Source: Patescibacteria group bacterium (GTDB lineage: Bacteria; Patescibacteriota; Microgenomatia; UBA1406; GWC2-37-13). Taken from it: DNA of 64,000 bases. Position numbers and translations under genes: made by a program. The first letter of the stretch is position 1; each line of letters opens with the position of its first letter. The notes below the pieces were generated by a model. The model searched no databases. It saw only the letters and a list, made by a program, of their open reading frames with translations, and was not told the origin of the DNA. Shown one piece after another: positions 10,455-19,597 of the stretch. Location: contig JAMCTE010000012.1 of the NCBI GenBank assembly GCA_023381015.1, forward strand, positions 1 through 64,000, given 5' to 3'.

Positions 10455-11426
10455 TTAATTAGTTTTATTAGCGAGCTCTGCCAATCTTACCAATATTTTT
10501 TTGTCTATGGCGCCGACATTTTTTTCCATTTTTTTAAGCAGGTGGAACGGATGCCAATGGATCCTGCCTTCGGCCAGATAAATGCCTCCGAATACCAAAA
10601 AACTCCCCAAGAAGTAAAACAGGTCCGGATATTCGTGGAGGAGGGGAATGGCGATGACGACGGCCGCCACCGGATCGATATAGGTAAAAATTCCGGCGTC
10701 TCCGGCGTCGATCTTGGACAGTCCGTAATAGAAAAGGAAATAAGCCAAAGCCGAACAAAGCACGACTCCAAAAACAATCCCGATCAAACCGGCCGAGTTT
10801 AACTGCGAAAAACTCCACGTCTTCAGTTCCGTGTTCATATAGGGAATGAAAAACAAACTTCCCGCCAAAAATGTTATCAGTGAAGCTTGATAGGCGTTGA
10901 TTTTTTTCAGGCTGTCTTTGCCGAAAAGCGTCTGTAGGACGGCGCCGATGTTGGAGATAAAAATCAGGATGTTGCCTTTTATCTCGCCAAGCACCATCCT
11001 TTGCCCGCCAAAAAAGAAAGGTGAGAAAATGATCACCAAAACGCCAAGCAAGCTAATCAACATGCCGAAAGTTTTTTTAGACTTCGGTTTTTCCCCCAAA
11101 AATACGATCGACAGGGCATAGATGATGATTGGCGCCGAGGAAGCGATGATCGGAGCGTTGATGCTCTGCGTCGTCTCGAGTCCGATGAAGTAAAAACTGA
11201 TGTTCAGTGAAATTCCGAAAAAGGCCACCAGCATCAACTCCAGCCACTGCCTCAAGGTCAACTTTTGCCAGTGGCCGATACAAAAGGGGACGAAGATCAA
11301 ACCGGCGAGAAAAAATCTGAGAAAGGCCAGGGTAAAAGGCGGAATGTTTGTGAAAGCGAATTTGAAAATCGGCGACGCCGCACCCCAGATGACGTTGGCG
11401 ACGATAAGCGCGAGAATCGGGTTCAT
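10455..11426 (-). CDS. EamA/DMT-family transporter
   Basis: Ten predicted transmembrane helices in two five-helix repeats, opening ALIVANVIWGAASPIFKFAF, typical of drug/metabolite (EamA) exporters. The loops FLGEKPKSKK after helix 4 and YIDPVAAVVIAIPLLHEYPD after helix 9 are family features. Length 323. Lies 12 bp before the GT2 gene on the same strand and may share its transcript. Substrate unknown. It is one of three EamA-like genes in the window (also 21103 and 22804). Confidence 0.85.
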   Translation of the reverse strand: MNPILALIVANVIWGAASPIFKFAFTNIPPFTLAFLRFFLAGLIFVPFCIGHWQKLTLRQWLELMLVAFFGISLNISFYFIGLETTQSINAPIIASSAPIIIYALSIVFLGEKPKSKKTFGMLISLLGVLVIIFSPFFFGGQRMVLGEIKGNILIFISNIGAVLQTLFGKDSLKKINAYQASLITFLAGSLFFIPYMNTELKTWSFSQLNSAGLIGIVFGVVLCSALAYFLFYYGLSKIDAGDAGIFTYIDPVAAVVIAIPLLHEYPDLFYFLGSFLVFGGIYLAEGRIHWHPFHLLKKMEKNVGAIDKKILVRLAELANKTN

Positions 11427-11438
11427 TATTTCAGTTTA

Positions 11439-12314
11439 TCAGCTTTTTCCTTTTTTATGAAGAAAGACGATCAACTCACCGATGATACCCGTCATGACGA
11501 TTTGGATGCCGACGATCACCAACAACATGCCCAAAAACAGGATCGGTCTGCGGTACAGCATCACCCGGAAAAAAATCCTCTCGATGGCAAGTACGATTAA
11601 TATTACCGATCCTGCTAAAAATGACAAACTGCCGACCGATCCGAAGAAATGGAGCGGCCGCTCGGAAAACTTATAAAGAAAGTAGGCGGTCAAGGTATCG
11701 AAAATACCGACCCACAACTTGCCCGAGCCGAACTTGGTCTGACCGAATCTCCGCCTGTTATTCCTGACTTCGACTTCAGTCACCTTATTGCCGTTGTAAA
11801 AAACCCGCAAAGGAAAAAAACGGAAATTGTTTCCGTAAAAAACAAATCCGTTTATGACATCTCTCTTGAAAGCTTTAAAGCCGCAGTTGATGTCCGTGTA
11901 CGGCGAGTGGAGGAATTTTTTCAAAAAGCCGGTCGCCAGGGAAGAGTAGAATTTTATCAAAGCGTTATCCTTTCTGTCGACCCGGACGCCATTGACAAAA
12001 CCATATCCCTCGTCGATTTTTTTCAGCATCTTTGCTAGATCCCTCGGGTCGTCCTGCAGATCGCCGTCCATAAAAACAATGGTCTCACCGGAAGAATTAT
12101 CGATCCCTGTTCTTAACGCCTGGCCTTTGCCGAATCTTTTCTTATGGGTGAATATTTTTACTTTGTCGGTAGTTTTATTCTTGTAGCCGTCGGTTGAACC
12201 GTCGTCGACCAAGATTATTTCGTAATCCTTGCCCTTAAGCTCTTTGCCGATATCCTTGATGAGGATAGGCAAACTTTCTTTCTCGTTGTGAAACGGGATT
12301 ATTATCGATATCAT
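11439..12314 (-). CDS. Glycosyltransferase family 2 (polyprenyl-phosphate sugar synthase type)
   Basis: Has the GT-A/GT2 start SIIIPFHNEKESLP, IILVDDGSTDG at about residues 34-44, the metal-binding segment VFMDGDLQDDP, and two C-terminal helices (about 220-285). This is the architecture of DPM1/GtrB-like enzymes that load sugars onto polyprenyl phosphate for GT39/GT83 transferases such as that at 6944. Length 291. Upstream on the same strand, the DUF2079 gene ends 20 bp away, suggesting an operon. The sugar is unknown. Confidence 0.88.
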   Translation of the reverse strand: MISIIIPFHNEKESLPILIKDIGKELKGKDYEIILVDDGSTDGYKNKTTDKVKIFTHKKRFGKGQALRTGIDNSSGETIVFMDGDLQDDPRDLAKMLKKIDEGYGFVNGVRVDRKDNALIKFYSSLATGFLKKFLHSPYTDINCGFKAFKRDVINGFVFYGNNFRFFPLRVFYNGNKVTEVEVRNNRRRFGQTKFGSGKLWVGIFDTLTAYFLYKFSERPLHFFGSVGSLSFLAGSVILIVLAIERIFFRVMLYRRPILFLGMLLVIVGIQIVMTGIIGELIVFLHKKGKS

Positions 12315-12334
12315 GGACTAAAAAAATGCCAATT

Positions 12335-13825
12335 TTATAAGTTACTGACCCTCTGATAGACTTCGATGCTGTCAGCACCCTGATCGTCGGAAAAGATCAT
12401 CCGGTAATTCCTGTCGGTCAGGAAATTTTGGTAGAACTTGACCGCCAGCGTTCCTTTACTGAGTCGGCCGATTTCCGCCCTATCTATGATAACATACTCT
12501 GCCATTTTGTAAACGTTTTCGCTGGTCGCGGTGACGTCCTCATCGGTATATCCCATCGAGGCATAGGCCGGATCAAACAAGAAATTATAATAATATTCCC
12601 GCTCGGTAAAATAAGGGGCGAGGATCGGAGTCGTCGCCACTTTGATGCTGGGATCTTTCAGTTTTTCTTCCCAATCTTCCACCGTCTTCAATTTGAGACT
12701 CGTTTGTTTCCGCAATACTAAAGGATCTTTCAAGAACTTAAGAGGCAAAGGACTATAGAGATAGACCGAATATAGATTGGAAAAGATAAACAAAACCAGG
12801 ATCGAATTTTTTAGCAATTTGCTTTTTATCCTTTCGTCCAGGAATTTATATCCAAGGATGGAACTATAAAAGACAAAAGGCACGATGATGGCATTGTAAT
12901 GGAAAAAAATCGCCCTCATGTTGCTGTTTAGGCTGAAGACGTTGATCGCCAACTCGGGCAGAGCGATCAACAAAGTGAAAGGGGAGAACAGAGAATAAAA
13001 CATCGGCGAAAACAACCTGAATAGATAAGTATAGACGTCGGGATGAAAAAAATATCTTATCGTATACAGCGGGTACCTGACCAGATTAAAAACCACCAGC
13101 GTCGGACTGTCGCCAAAATCCTGGAAATAACGCAGAGCAAAATGGGTCTGCTGCCTGAAGTAGGGAATGATGAAATAAACGGTCGCGATGAAAAAAACCA
13201 TTCCCAACAAAAACGTCGTCAACCCTGTCTTCTTGTCTTTCTTGAAAATGAAGATATAGACCCCCAAGAAGGCAACCACTAAGCCGACATGCTCCTTGGT
13301 CAAAAGAGACAGCAGGACGAAAAAGAAAAATAAAAACTTTTTTTTCGACAAATAAAAATAGATGGCGAAAAGGAAAAAAGTCGTCGCCAGGACAACGGCG
13401 TGGAAGTCAAACAGGTTTGCCCGGGAAACCGGGAAATATAAGAGATACAAAACGGAAAACAACAAACTCAACCATTCTTTTTTGAGGATTTTTTCCGCCA
13501 ACAAATAGACCGCCAAAGCCCCAAGAGCGACGATGACGGTCTGTCCGATCAACAACGTTTCCGCACCGGGATAGATTTTATAAAAAGGCGCAAAAGCGGC
13601 AAGGATCGGATCGAAATGGACGGCCAGGCGACTGATGTTTTTTTTTAACGTCTGGTCGGTCATCTCAAGAAAATGTCCCTGGGAAGTGTTGTAAACCGTC
13701 TGATTCATGATGCCAAGATCATAATAGTGAGAGTTAAGAGTGCGATATCTCTTGATGCTTAGGTAAGAAAAGAATACTGTATATGAAATTATCAACAACC
13801 AAAGGATGATTTTTGTTATTTTCAT
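12335..13825 (-). CDS. DUF2079 family integral membrane protein
   Basis: A 496-residue polytopic protein. Residues 35-105 carry the DUF2079 pattern: YDLGIMNQTVYNTSQGHF, then HFDPILAAFAPFYKIYPGAE and LLIGQ. The family is distantly related to GT-C glycosyltransferases and its function is not established. The extracytoplasmic C-terminal region (from about 370) is soluble. The ATG at 13825 is preferred to the adjacent upstream TTG, with TAAAAT 11 nt before. Probable partner of the GT2 gene downstream in lipid-linked sugar transfer (inference). Confidence 0.78.
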   Translation of the reverse strand: MKITKIILWLLIISYTVFFSYLSIKRYRTLNSHYYDLGIMNQTVYNTSQGHFLEMTDQTLKKNISRLAVHFDPILAAFAPFYKIYPGAETLLIGQTVIVALGALAVYLLAEKILKKEWLSLLFSVLYLLYFPVSRANLFDFHAVVLATTFFLFAIYFYLSKKKFLFFFFVLLSLLTKEHVGLVVAFLGVYIFIFKKDKKTGLTTFLLGMVFFIATVYFIIPYFRQQTHFALRYFQDFGDSPTLVVFNLVRYPLYTIRYFFHPDVYTYLFRLFSPMFYSLFSPFTLLIALPELAINVFSLNSNMRAIFFHYNAIIVPFVFYSSILGYKFLDERIKSKLLKNSILVLFIFSNLYSVYLYSPLPLKFLKDPLVLRKQTSLKLKTVEDWEEKLKDPSIKVATTPILAPYFTEREYYYNFLFDPAYASMGYTDEDVTATSENVYKMAEYVIIDRAEIGRLSKGTLAVKFYQNFLTDRNYRMIFSDDQGADSIEVYQRVSNL

Positions 13826-13870
13826 CAAGAGACTATATTTTACCTTAAAAAAACTGATAAAGAGCTGAAA

Positions 13871-14833
13871 TCAACGGTTACCTGAATGGTATTTTTCGTG
13901 GATTTCCTTGAGCCTGACGTTGGTGACGTGGGTGTATATCTGGGTCGTCGATATATTCTTGTGGCCGAGCATCTCCTGGACGCTCCTCAAATCGGCGCCG
14001 TGCTCCAAAAGGTCGGTCGCGAAGGAATGGCGGAGGATGTGCGGCCCGATCCGGAATAGCAAACCCGATTTTTTCCTGTACTTGTCGATCATCCGCTCTA
14101 CCGACCTGACGGAAAGCCTCAAACCCTCGTTGCTCAGACCGGTTTTCACCCTTGGACCCGAGTAACGGATAAAAAGAGGCTGGTAAGGATCGCTCCTCGT
14201 CCCAAGATACTTGCTCAACCAGTCTTTGGCCTGTTTGGAAAGAAAAACCACCCGGGCTTTGCCGCCTTTGCCGATGACTCCGAATTCGCCCGCCTCGAGG
14301 CTGATCTGTTCCCGGTTCAAGGACACCAATTCGGAGACACGAAGGCCTGTAGAAAACAGGACTTCCAAAATCGCTCTGTCTCTAAGCCCGGACTCTTCCT
14401 TCAGGTCGACGCTACGGAAAAGTTTTTCCAATTCTATAGGTTGCAAGAATTTGATATTCCGGTCGCGATTCTTGCCCAATTCAATCATTTCGGGGTGACA
14501 TACCGGTAGTTTCTGCCTTATCAGGTAGCGGAAGAAGCTCCTGAGTGCTACCAAAAAATAATTTTGCGTCTGTCTCTTGAGTGAGCCTTTATAAGGGTTT
14601 TTATATGAGTGGGAAATGAACAAACGAAAGTCTCTAATGGTATTGTCATCTATATCCTGTACGTTAATATATTTTTGCTTGCCCGCCGTAGCCTTGGCGA
14701 AGGCGGGGCTTTGCAACAACCATTGCTTGAAAAAATTAAGGTAATAACCGTACATGCGCACCGTCTTAAGCGACAAATTACGGTCGAGTTCGCAGTATTC
14801 CAAAAAACGCAAAATGGCTTCGTTGACGTCCAT
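13871..14833 (-). CDS. Tyrosine site-specific recombinase, Xer-like
   Basis: Resolves chromosome dimers or similar by cutting DNA through a tyrosine. The N-terminal SAM-like core-binding domain spans about residues 1-110. The catalytic domain shows Arg in STGLRVSELVSL, the HILRHSFATDLLEHGADLR box, LGHKNISTTQIYTHV, and Tyr in the latter. Length 320 is typical. A repeat at 14678-14711 is translated in frame as PAFAKATAGK within the core-binding domain. No adjacent cargo suggests an integron or phage, so a housekeeping Xer is most likely. Confidence 0.88.
   Translation of the reverse strand: MDVNEAILRFLEYCELDRNLSLKTVRMYGYYLNFFKQWLLQSPAFAKATAGKQKYINVQDIDDNTIRDFRLFISHSYKNPYKGSLKRQTQNYFLVALRSFFRYLIRQKLPVCHPEMIELGKNRDRNIKFLQPIELEKLFRSVDLKEESGLRDRAILEVLFSTGLRVSELVSLNREQISLEAGEFGVIGKGGKARVVFLSKQAKDWLSKYLGTRSDPYQPLFIRYSGPRVKTGLSNEGLRLSVRSVERMIDKYRKKSGLLFRIGPHILRHSFATDLLEHGADLRSVQEMLGHKNISTTQIYTHVTNVRLKEIHEKYHSGNR
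14678..14711 (-). repeat. In-frame palindromic repeat encoding PAFAKATAGK
   Basis: GCCCGCCGTAGCC and its partner GGCGAAGGCGGGGC form a GC-rich dyad that stands out from flanking AT-rich codons. On the minus strand it reads PAFAKATAGK inside the recombinase and shifts no frame. I recognise this decapeptide from repeat-bearing CPR proteins. Confidence 0.7.
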
Positions 14834-14876
14834 TAATTTATATTAAACGACGCGCAACAAATAATCAACCGTCGTT

Positions 14877-14957
14877 ATCCCGGCCACGATTTTTATCGGG
14901 GTAAATCCGGTCTTGTCACCCCGACAAAGGTCGGGGTCCAGTCAATAATATTCATTT
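14877..14957. repeat. Intergenic 81-bp repeat with two hairpins, copy 1
   Basis: Contains CCACGAT-TTTT-ATCGGGG and CCCCGAC-AAAG-GTCGGGG hairpins, then GTCCAGTCAATAATATTCAT. It aligns end to end with 54465-54546. Both copies lie just upstream of a gene with a leaderless-type promoter. The hairpins could end antisense transcripts or act as REP-type sites. Confidence 0.75.
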
Positions 14958-14977
14958 TGTTATAATTAAAAGCCTTA

Positions 14978-15790
14978 ATGAAAAAACTCATCTCAACCGA
15001 CAGTGTTGGTTTCTTGGGAAGCCCGGAGCAGTTCCTTTACCTTTACCGGGAATATTTCCAAGACGCTACCTTTGACGGCGTCGAGATGATCGCTTTCAAA
15101 CCGCTCGGCCGCCTGAAAAATTTCGTCGCCGTTTTGGAAAAAAGCGGGATTGCCACGGTCTCGTTCCACGGAAAAACCGCCGGCGAGAACCGCCTGCCGG
15201 CCCATTACGGAGTGGTCATGACTATTGTCAACTCTTTGATATTTGACGCCTGGAAGCTGGCTAAAAGTTTTCCTGAAGTCGAATTCCTCTCCCATACGCC
15301 TTACCTGGAAAAAAATCAGATAAAAAATTTTCTTACCAAACGCCCGCCGAAAATCTTTTGGGTAGAAAACCACGCCTACGGAAAACAGGGGATCGACAAC
15401 GCCATCAAGCTGATTGAATGGTATTGGAAACGCGGACTCAACGCCCAAGGCATGCTCGACGTCTATCACCTCCTGGCAAAAATCCCGCCCGGTGATTTGC
15501 AAAAAAAATGGTCAACCATCTTGGACGAAATCAGCGGTTATTTAAAATGGTTTAGGGGCATCCATTTCCCGATCGGTACCCGGAAAAACGATTCCTTGGA
15601 CATCGAAAATATGAGCGACGAGATGCTGGCCCTTTTTGGCAAAAAAATAGTTTCCCGCCTCGATCGAGTCGTCATCGAAAACCAACAAAAGAACTTGGGG
15701 CTATTCTTTTCGGCCAATTCCGCAATCAACAAAATCAAACGGAGAAACCGGATCAACTTTACCCGCCTGAAGAAGGCCGGGATACTTTGA
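14978..15790 (+). CDS. TIM-barrel protein, xylose-isomerase/AP2-like (tentative)
   Basis: A 270-residue protein whose spaced strand-end motifs resemble the AP-endonuclease-2/sugar-phosphate isomerase TIM barrel: GVEMIAF (about 33-39), VSFHGK, FLSHTPY, IFWVENHAYGK, GMLDVYHLL and GIHFPIGTR, with His, Glu and Asp placed as possible metal ligands. No close family member is recognised and the reaction is unknown. TATAAT at 14961-14966 is 12 nt before the ATG. The glutamine-synthetase gene follows on the same strand. Confidence 0.5.
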   Translation: MKKLISTDSVGFLGSPEQFLYLYREYFQDATFDGVEMIAFKPLGRLKNFVAVLEKSGIATVSFHGKTAGENRLPAHYGVVMTIVNSLIFDAWKLAKSFPEVEFLSHTPYLEKNQIKNFLTKRPPKIFWVENHAYGKQGIDNAIKLIEWYWKRGLNAQGMLDVYHLLAKIPPGDLQKKWSTILDEISGYLKWFRGIHFPIGTRKNDSLDIENMSDEMLALFGKKIVSRLDRVVIENQQKNLGLFFSANSAINKIKRRNRINFTRLKKAGIL

Positions 15791-15869
15791 TACTCTTTGA
15801 ATTAATTAATCCTACTTGCAAGTTATTTTTTTATTTTTTAGAATAAAAATTATCAATTTTATATTAAAA

Positions 15870-17312
15870 ATGGATAAAAATAATGATAATCTCAGAAACT
15901 TTTTGGAAATTTCCTATGACAGACTCGAGGAGTTGAACCTCGACGCGAAAAAGAGACGGTTTTCCAGCGCTACGGACGCCGAACTGAAAAAATACTACCT
16001 CGACTACCTGAAAAAAGAAAAACGACTCAAAGCCGTCACCATCGGATTCTCCGACGTCGAAGGCCGGTTCCATATGATCGATTACGACAAGAAATTTTTC
16101 CTCGATAGCTTTGAGAATCTGACATTCGACGGCTCTTCAATCAGAGGATTTTCGAGACAGGCCGAGTCTGATTTGCGCCTCAAGATCGACTGGCGGGCTT
16201 TCTGGTGGCTGCCCTCGGATGTTTTTGGTTCGGGAAAAGTACTGATGATGGGAGAGATTTTCGGGCAGGACGAAAAACCGTATGCGATGGACTCCAGAGG
16301 ATTGCTTAAAGCTTATGCCAAAAAAATCAAATCGGAAAAAGGCTACGTCGCTTATGCCTCAAACGAAGTCGAGGGATTCTTGGTGAAAAACCCAGACGCC
16401 GAAAAAAACTTCAACGAAAGGATCGGTTTCGAGCTGGCCGCCAAAGGCGGCTATTATCATTCTCTCCCAACCGACGTCCTGAGACAGTTCATCGACCGGA
16501 CTGCCGAAGCGCAAAGGGCAATGGGTTTCGAAAACGAAAAGGACCACCCCGAAGTCGCACCGTCACAGTTCGAACTAAACTATTCCTATTCCGAAGTCGT
16601 CAACGCCGCCGACCAGATCCAGATCTACAAGCTGACGGCCAGGCAGATCGCCGCCAACCTCGGCATGACCGCCTGTTTTCTCCCCAAGCCGATCGTCGGC
16701 ATCAACGGCAGCGGAATGCACACCAATTTTTCCATTTCGAAAAACGGCAAGAACCTTTTTTACGACAAAAAGGGCAGGGGACAGCTGTCGAAGTTTGGCT
16801 GGGACATCGTCAACCGCATCCTTTCAAGCGCCAATGACATCTGCCTCGTCCTCAACAGCAGCGTCAATGCCTACCGCCGACTCGACCCCCACTTCGAGGC
16901 TCCGAACGAAATCAAGGTATCGGAAGTCGACCGCGGCTCCATGATCAGGATTCCGCTTTTCAACGAGAAATCGAGCCGGATCGAAGTGCGAAGCGTCGCT
17001 CCGGACGCCAATCCGTATCTCGTCATGTATATCCTAGCCAAAGTCGCCCTTGAGGGCCCAATCAAAAAGGAAAATCCCGGAGCCAGGCAAAGAATCAGCT
17101 ATCTGCCTGGAAACATCCAAATCGCCATCCAGAAATTCAAGAGCAGCGACACGATCACGAAGATACTGGGCGAAGAGTTCAAGAGGAAATTCCTGGCCCT
17201 GAAGGAAAACGCCGCCGCCAGAAGCCCGCTCGAACTCGGCACCCGGGTGAAAAACGGCGAAGTCCTTTACCACCACGAAGTCTACAACCAGGTGCTGTGG
17301 AATGATTTTTGA
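15870..17312 (+). CDS. glnA: Glutamine synthetase family protein
   Basis: ATP-dependent ligation of ammonia to glutamate. The beta-grasp part has GFSDVEGRFHMIDYDKKFF and FDGSSIRGF. The catalytic domain has the metal-binding EVEGFL, HPEVAPSQFE, the ATP-region GINGSGMHTNFS and glutamate-binding RIEVRSVAPDANPYL, so core ligands are present. The sequence HFEAPNEIKVSEVDRGSMIR replaces the more usual APVN...NRSA.IR pattern, so this is a divergent GS. The ATG at 15870 is chosen because upstream codons are AT-rich non-coding and the TTG alternative is implausible. 480 residues. Confidence 0.88.
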   Translation: MDKNNDNLRNFLEISYDRLEELNLDAKKRRFSSATDAELKKYYLDYLKKEKRLKAVTIGFSDVEGRFHMIDYDKKFFLDSFENLTFDGSSIRGFSRQAESDLRLKIDWRAFWWLPSDVFGSGKVLMMGEIFGQDEKPYAMDSRGLLKAYAKKIKSEKGYVAYASNEVEGFLVKNPDAEKNFNERIGFELAAKGGYYHSLPTDVLRQFIDRTAEAQRAMGFENEKDHPEVAPSQFELNYSYSEVVNAADQIQIYKLTARQIAANLGMTACFLPKPIVGINGSGMHTNFSISKNGKNLFYDKKGRGQLSKFGWDIVNRILSSANDICLVLNSSVNAYRRLDPHFEAPNEIKVSEVDRGSMIRIPLFNEKSSRIEVRSVAPDANPYLVMYILAKVALEGPIKKENPGARQRISYLPGNIQIAIQKFKSSDTITKILGEEFKRKFLALKENAAARSPLELGTRVKNGEVLYHHEVYNQVLWNDF

Positions 17313-17441
17313 TCGACCTTTGATGTTTTGGTTAATTTAATTCTTTTGACACTACAACTACATTATTTTGTTGATTATAGTCCATAGACAATTTATTGAT
17401 TAAAAAATAAGAAATAAAAATTAAAAAAATGCTTTTGCGTT

Positions 17442-17876
17442 TTATCTTTTCCCCTTCGTCGCCGTGGCAAAATGGAAACTGGCATAAGACAGATAAGCGC
17501 CCACAACCAGTCCGATCCAACTCACCCATATTGGAACCGTTAAGTTACCAATAACGATCGGTAAACTATAGGCGATCCTTAGAAAATGGGCAAATGATAC
17601 CCCGGCAAAAACAACACCGACAAGCTGGAAGACAGATTTTTGCGTGACCGACGGCGAGATGATGTTGGCTCTCCACCCGTAATGGACAAGTAAGGCAAAC
17701 GTAACGACGTCGCAGAACATCCAGGCCATTATCATGTTACGGTCAAAAGCGATTCCCAAAAAAACGACCGAATTGACCTTCATCAGCGCCACCCAAAGGC
17801 CGACCAAAAAATCACCGACTACCAACCCGGAAAAAAACTTCGCCAACTCCCTCAATAGATGTTTGTGGTTACTCAT
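17442..17876 (-). CDS. Small four-helix membrane protein, unknown
   Basis: 144 residues with four hydrophobic helices: about 14-34, 48-68, 82-102 and 112-135. Charged residues are clustered at both ends (HKHLLRELAK and ATKGKR). No catalytic or binding motif is visible and I do not recognise the family. It stands alone between convergent glnA and the aldo/keto reductase. The 129 bp upstream of its stop (17313-17441) are AT-rich and hold nothing recognisable. Confidence 0.6.
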   Translation of the reverse strand: MSNHKHLLRELAKFFSGLVVGDFLVGLWVALMKVNSVVFLGIAFDRNMIMAWMFCDVVTFALLVHYGWRANIISPSVTQKSVFQLVGVVFAGVSFAHFLRIAYSLPIVIGNLTVPIWVSWIGLVVGAYLSYASFHFATATKGKR

Positions 17877-17941
17877 GCTTGATTAATGAATTGATAATAT
17901 ATTTTAAGTATAGTATTTTTCGAAAGTCAATAAACAACCAA

Positions 17942-18724
17942 TCAAATCGATGACATGGAATCGAAGTCTGCCTCAGATAGATCTATTTTCAGGCTGTTGA
18001 CGTTTTGCCTAAGGTGCTCCATCGACAGCGAACCGGGAATGGGAAGCATTGCCGGGGAGCGCTTCAGGAGCCAAGCCAAAGCCAACTGTTGGTCGGTCGC
18101 CTGGTATCTATTTCGCAGCCTCTCAAATAAGCCGGAGTCTTTAATCTGAAAATGCAAAGGAAAAAAGGGAACGAAGGCAAGTCCGTTTTTCCCGCAGTAG
18201 TCGACGACACTGTCATGATGTTTAGTTGTGAGATTGTATTCGTTCTCAACGGCGACGATGTCGACCATCTTCCTGGCTTCTTCTATCTGGTCGATTGTCA
18301 CTTCGGATAAGCCGACGTTTTTGATCTTGCCGTCTTCCTTCATCTGTTTCAGGAACCCGATTGATTCCTTGAGAGGCACTTTCGGGTCGACCCGGTGTAG
18401 GAAATAGAGATCAATGCTACTGGTCCTCAAGTTTTTCAGGCTGGCTTCGAGCTGCTTCGACAACATCTCGGGCGAAGAGTCGACTGCCCAGTCGGGTGGG
18501 GGAAGCATGCCGCCTTTGGTCGCGATGACGACGTTTTTGGTGTTTGATAAAGTTTTGCCGATCGCCGCCTCGCTACTACCTCCGGTATAGGCGGCGGCCG
18601 TATCGATGAAGTTGACGCCGAGCTCGACTGCTTTGCGAAGCGCCTGCGCCGACACTTCGTCGTCGACGATCCTATTCGTCCCCAAACCGATCCTGTTAAC
18701 CGTCAAATCTTTTCCGATTTTCAT
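17942..18724 (-). CDS. Aldo/keto reductase
   Basis: NADPH-dependent carbonyl reductase of the AKR TIM-barrel superfamily. Asp in GVNFIDTAAAYTGGSSE (residues 34-50) is followed by the expected Tyr. Catalytic Lys lies in NVVIATKGG. DLYFLHRVDP contains the expected His. KNVGLSEV and the C-terminal cofactor loop PIPGSLSMEHLRQN are also present. Length 260 is short but complete for the family. TATCAT ends about 7 nt before the ATG. Physiological substrate unknown. Confidence 0.9.
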   Translation of the reverse strand: MKIGKDLTVNRIGLGTNRIVDDEVSAQALRKAVELGVNFIDTAAAYTGGSSEAAIGKTLSNTKNVVIATKGGMLPPPDWAVDSSPEMLSKQLEASLKNLRTSSIDLYFLHRVDPKVPLKESIGFLKQMKEDGKIKNVGLSEVTIDQIEEARKMVDIVAVENEYNLTTKHHDSVVDYCGKNGLAFVPFFPLHFQIKDSGLFERLRNRYQATDQQLALAWLLKRSPAMLPIPGSLSMEHLRQNVNSLKIDLSEADFDSMSSI

Positions 18725-18786
18725 AGGTCAATGATAGCACAAACCAACCAATCCCATCCGTGATATAATTTTAGAGACAAAAACCT

Positions 18787-18825
18787 GTTAACTCGTTAAC
18801 TAACTAACCCGTTAACTTATTAACT
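18787..18825. repeat. Cluster of GTTAAC repeats before tRNA-Ser
   Basis: Three exact GTTAAC palindromes plus two further TAAC units fall within 39 bp, directly upstream of tRNA-Ser. The spacing is irregular, so this is a low-complexity run rather than a CRISPR. Confidence 0.55.
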
Positions 18826-18834
18826 GTTTCTTTT

Positions 18835-18921
18835 GGAGAGATGGCAGAGTGGCCGAATGCGTACGCTTGGAAAGCGTATATGGCAGAAATGTCATCGGGA
18901 GTTCGAATCTCCCTCTCTCCG
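18835..18921 (+). tRNA. tRNA-Ser (GGA)
   Basis: Acceptor GGAGAGA pairs with TCTCTCC. The anticodon arm is TACGC-TTGGAAA-GCGTA with anticodon GGA. A class II variable arm is present, and the T-arm is GGGAGTTCGAATCTCCC. The discriminator is G and CCA is not encoded. The overlapping open frame is not a gene. Confidence 0.95.
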
Positions 18922-18951
18922 CAAACGGTTTTTAAGCATTATAATGACTTT

Positions 18952-19515
18952 ATGAATAAAAAATACGATAAAGTAATTATTCTTCACGGCTGTCCTCCCA
19001 ATGAAAAAATGGTTCCTCCAAAAGAACAAAAGTGGATGAACTGGTTAGAAAAGAAATTAATAGAAAAAGGTTTTAATGCAGTTGCCCCAGATTTCCCAGT
19101 TTCTTGGAATCCAAAATATATTGAATGGAAAAAAGTATTTAATAAATACCAGATAACAAACAATTCATTATTAGTTGGCCACAGCTGCGGCGGTGCATTC
19201 TTAGTTCGATATCTGTTGGAAACAAACAAAAAAGTTAGAAAATTAATTCTTGTAGCTCCGGCAAAAGTACCTGAGACACCTGACGATACAAGAAGAGATC
19301 TATATGATTTTGACTTACCTAAAGACGCCACTCATATTGCAGATGAAATAGTAGTTTTCTCGTCAAACGATTTTCCTCACCATTTAAAATCACTAGAAAT
19401 GTATAAACTTTCACTAAAACCGAAAATTATCAAACTTAAAAATAAATTCCACTTTCTTTATTTTCAAATGAAAACTAACGAGTTTCCAGAACTATTAGAA
19501 GAAATTATCAGTTAA
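18952..19515 (+). CDS. Alpha/beta hydrolase, RBBP9/YdeN-like
   Basis: A 187-residue serine hydrolase fold: oxyanion start VIILHGCPPN, nucleophile elbow LVGHSCGGAFL, and a final KNKFHFLYF segment that could supply the His. The Asp is probably in VVFSSNDFPHH. The ATG at 18952 is chosen because TATAAT at 18940-18945 ends 7 nt upstream; the longer open frame runs into tRNA-Ser. A paralogous hydrolase follows at 19657. AT-rich composition relative to neighbours suggests later acquisition. Substrate unknown. Confidence 0.8.
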   Translation: MNKKYDKVIILHGCPPNEKMVPPKEQKWMNWLEKKLIEKGFNAVAPDFPVSWNPKYIEWKKVFNKYQITNNSLLVGHSCGGAFLVRYLLETNKKVRKLILVAPAKVPETPDDTRRDLYDFDLPKDATHIADEIVVFSSNDFPHHLKSLEMYKLSLKPKIIKLKNKFHFLYFQMKTNEFPELLEEIIS

Positions 19516-19540
19516 ATAAGCTCCAACGTCGTACCACGTT

Positions 19541-19567
19541 CTCCGCCAGATACCAGACGGCATCTGG
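19541..19567. repeat. 27-bp diverged repeat before the second hydrolase, copy 1
   Basis: Begins CTCCGCCAGATACCAGACGG. It matches 20246-20272 at about 21 of 27 positions, and every difference is a transition. The pair brackets the hydrolase at 19657-20226. Confidence 0.45.
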
Positions 19568-19597
19568 CTGTGCCAGGTATAGCAATGTATCTGGTTG

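Noticed and set aside
18787-18825. GTTAAC cluster as a CRISPR or iteron array
   Set aside because: Units are only 6 bp with irregular spacing, no spacer-like unique sequences and no cas or rep gene nearby.
18841-18951. N-terminal extension of the first hydrolase
   Set aside because: It lies inside tRNA-Ser; the leaderless ATG at 18952 is better supported.
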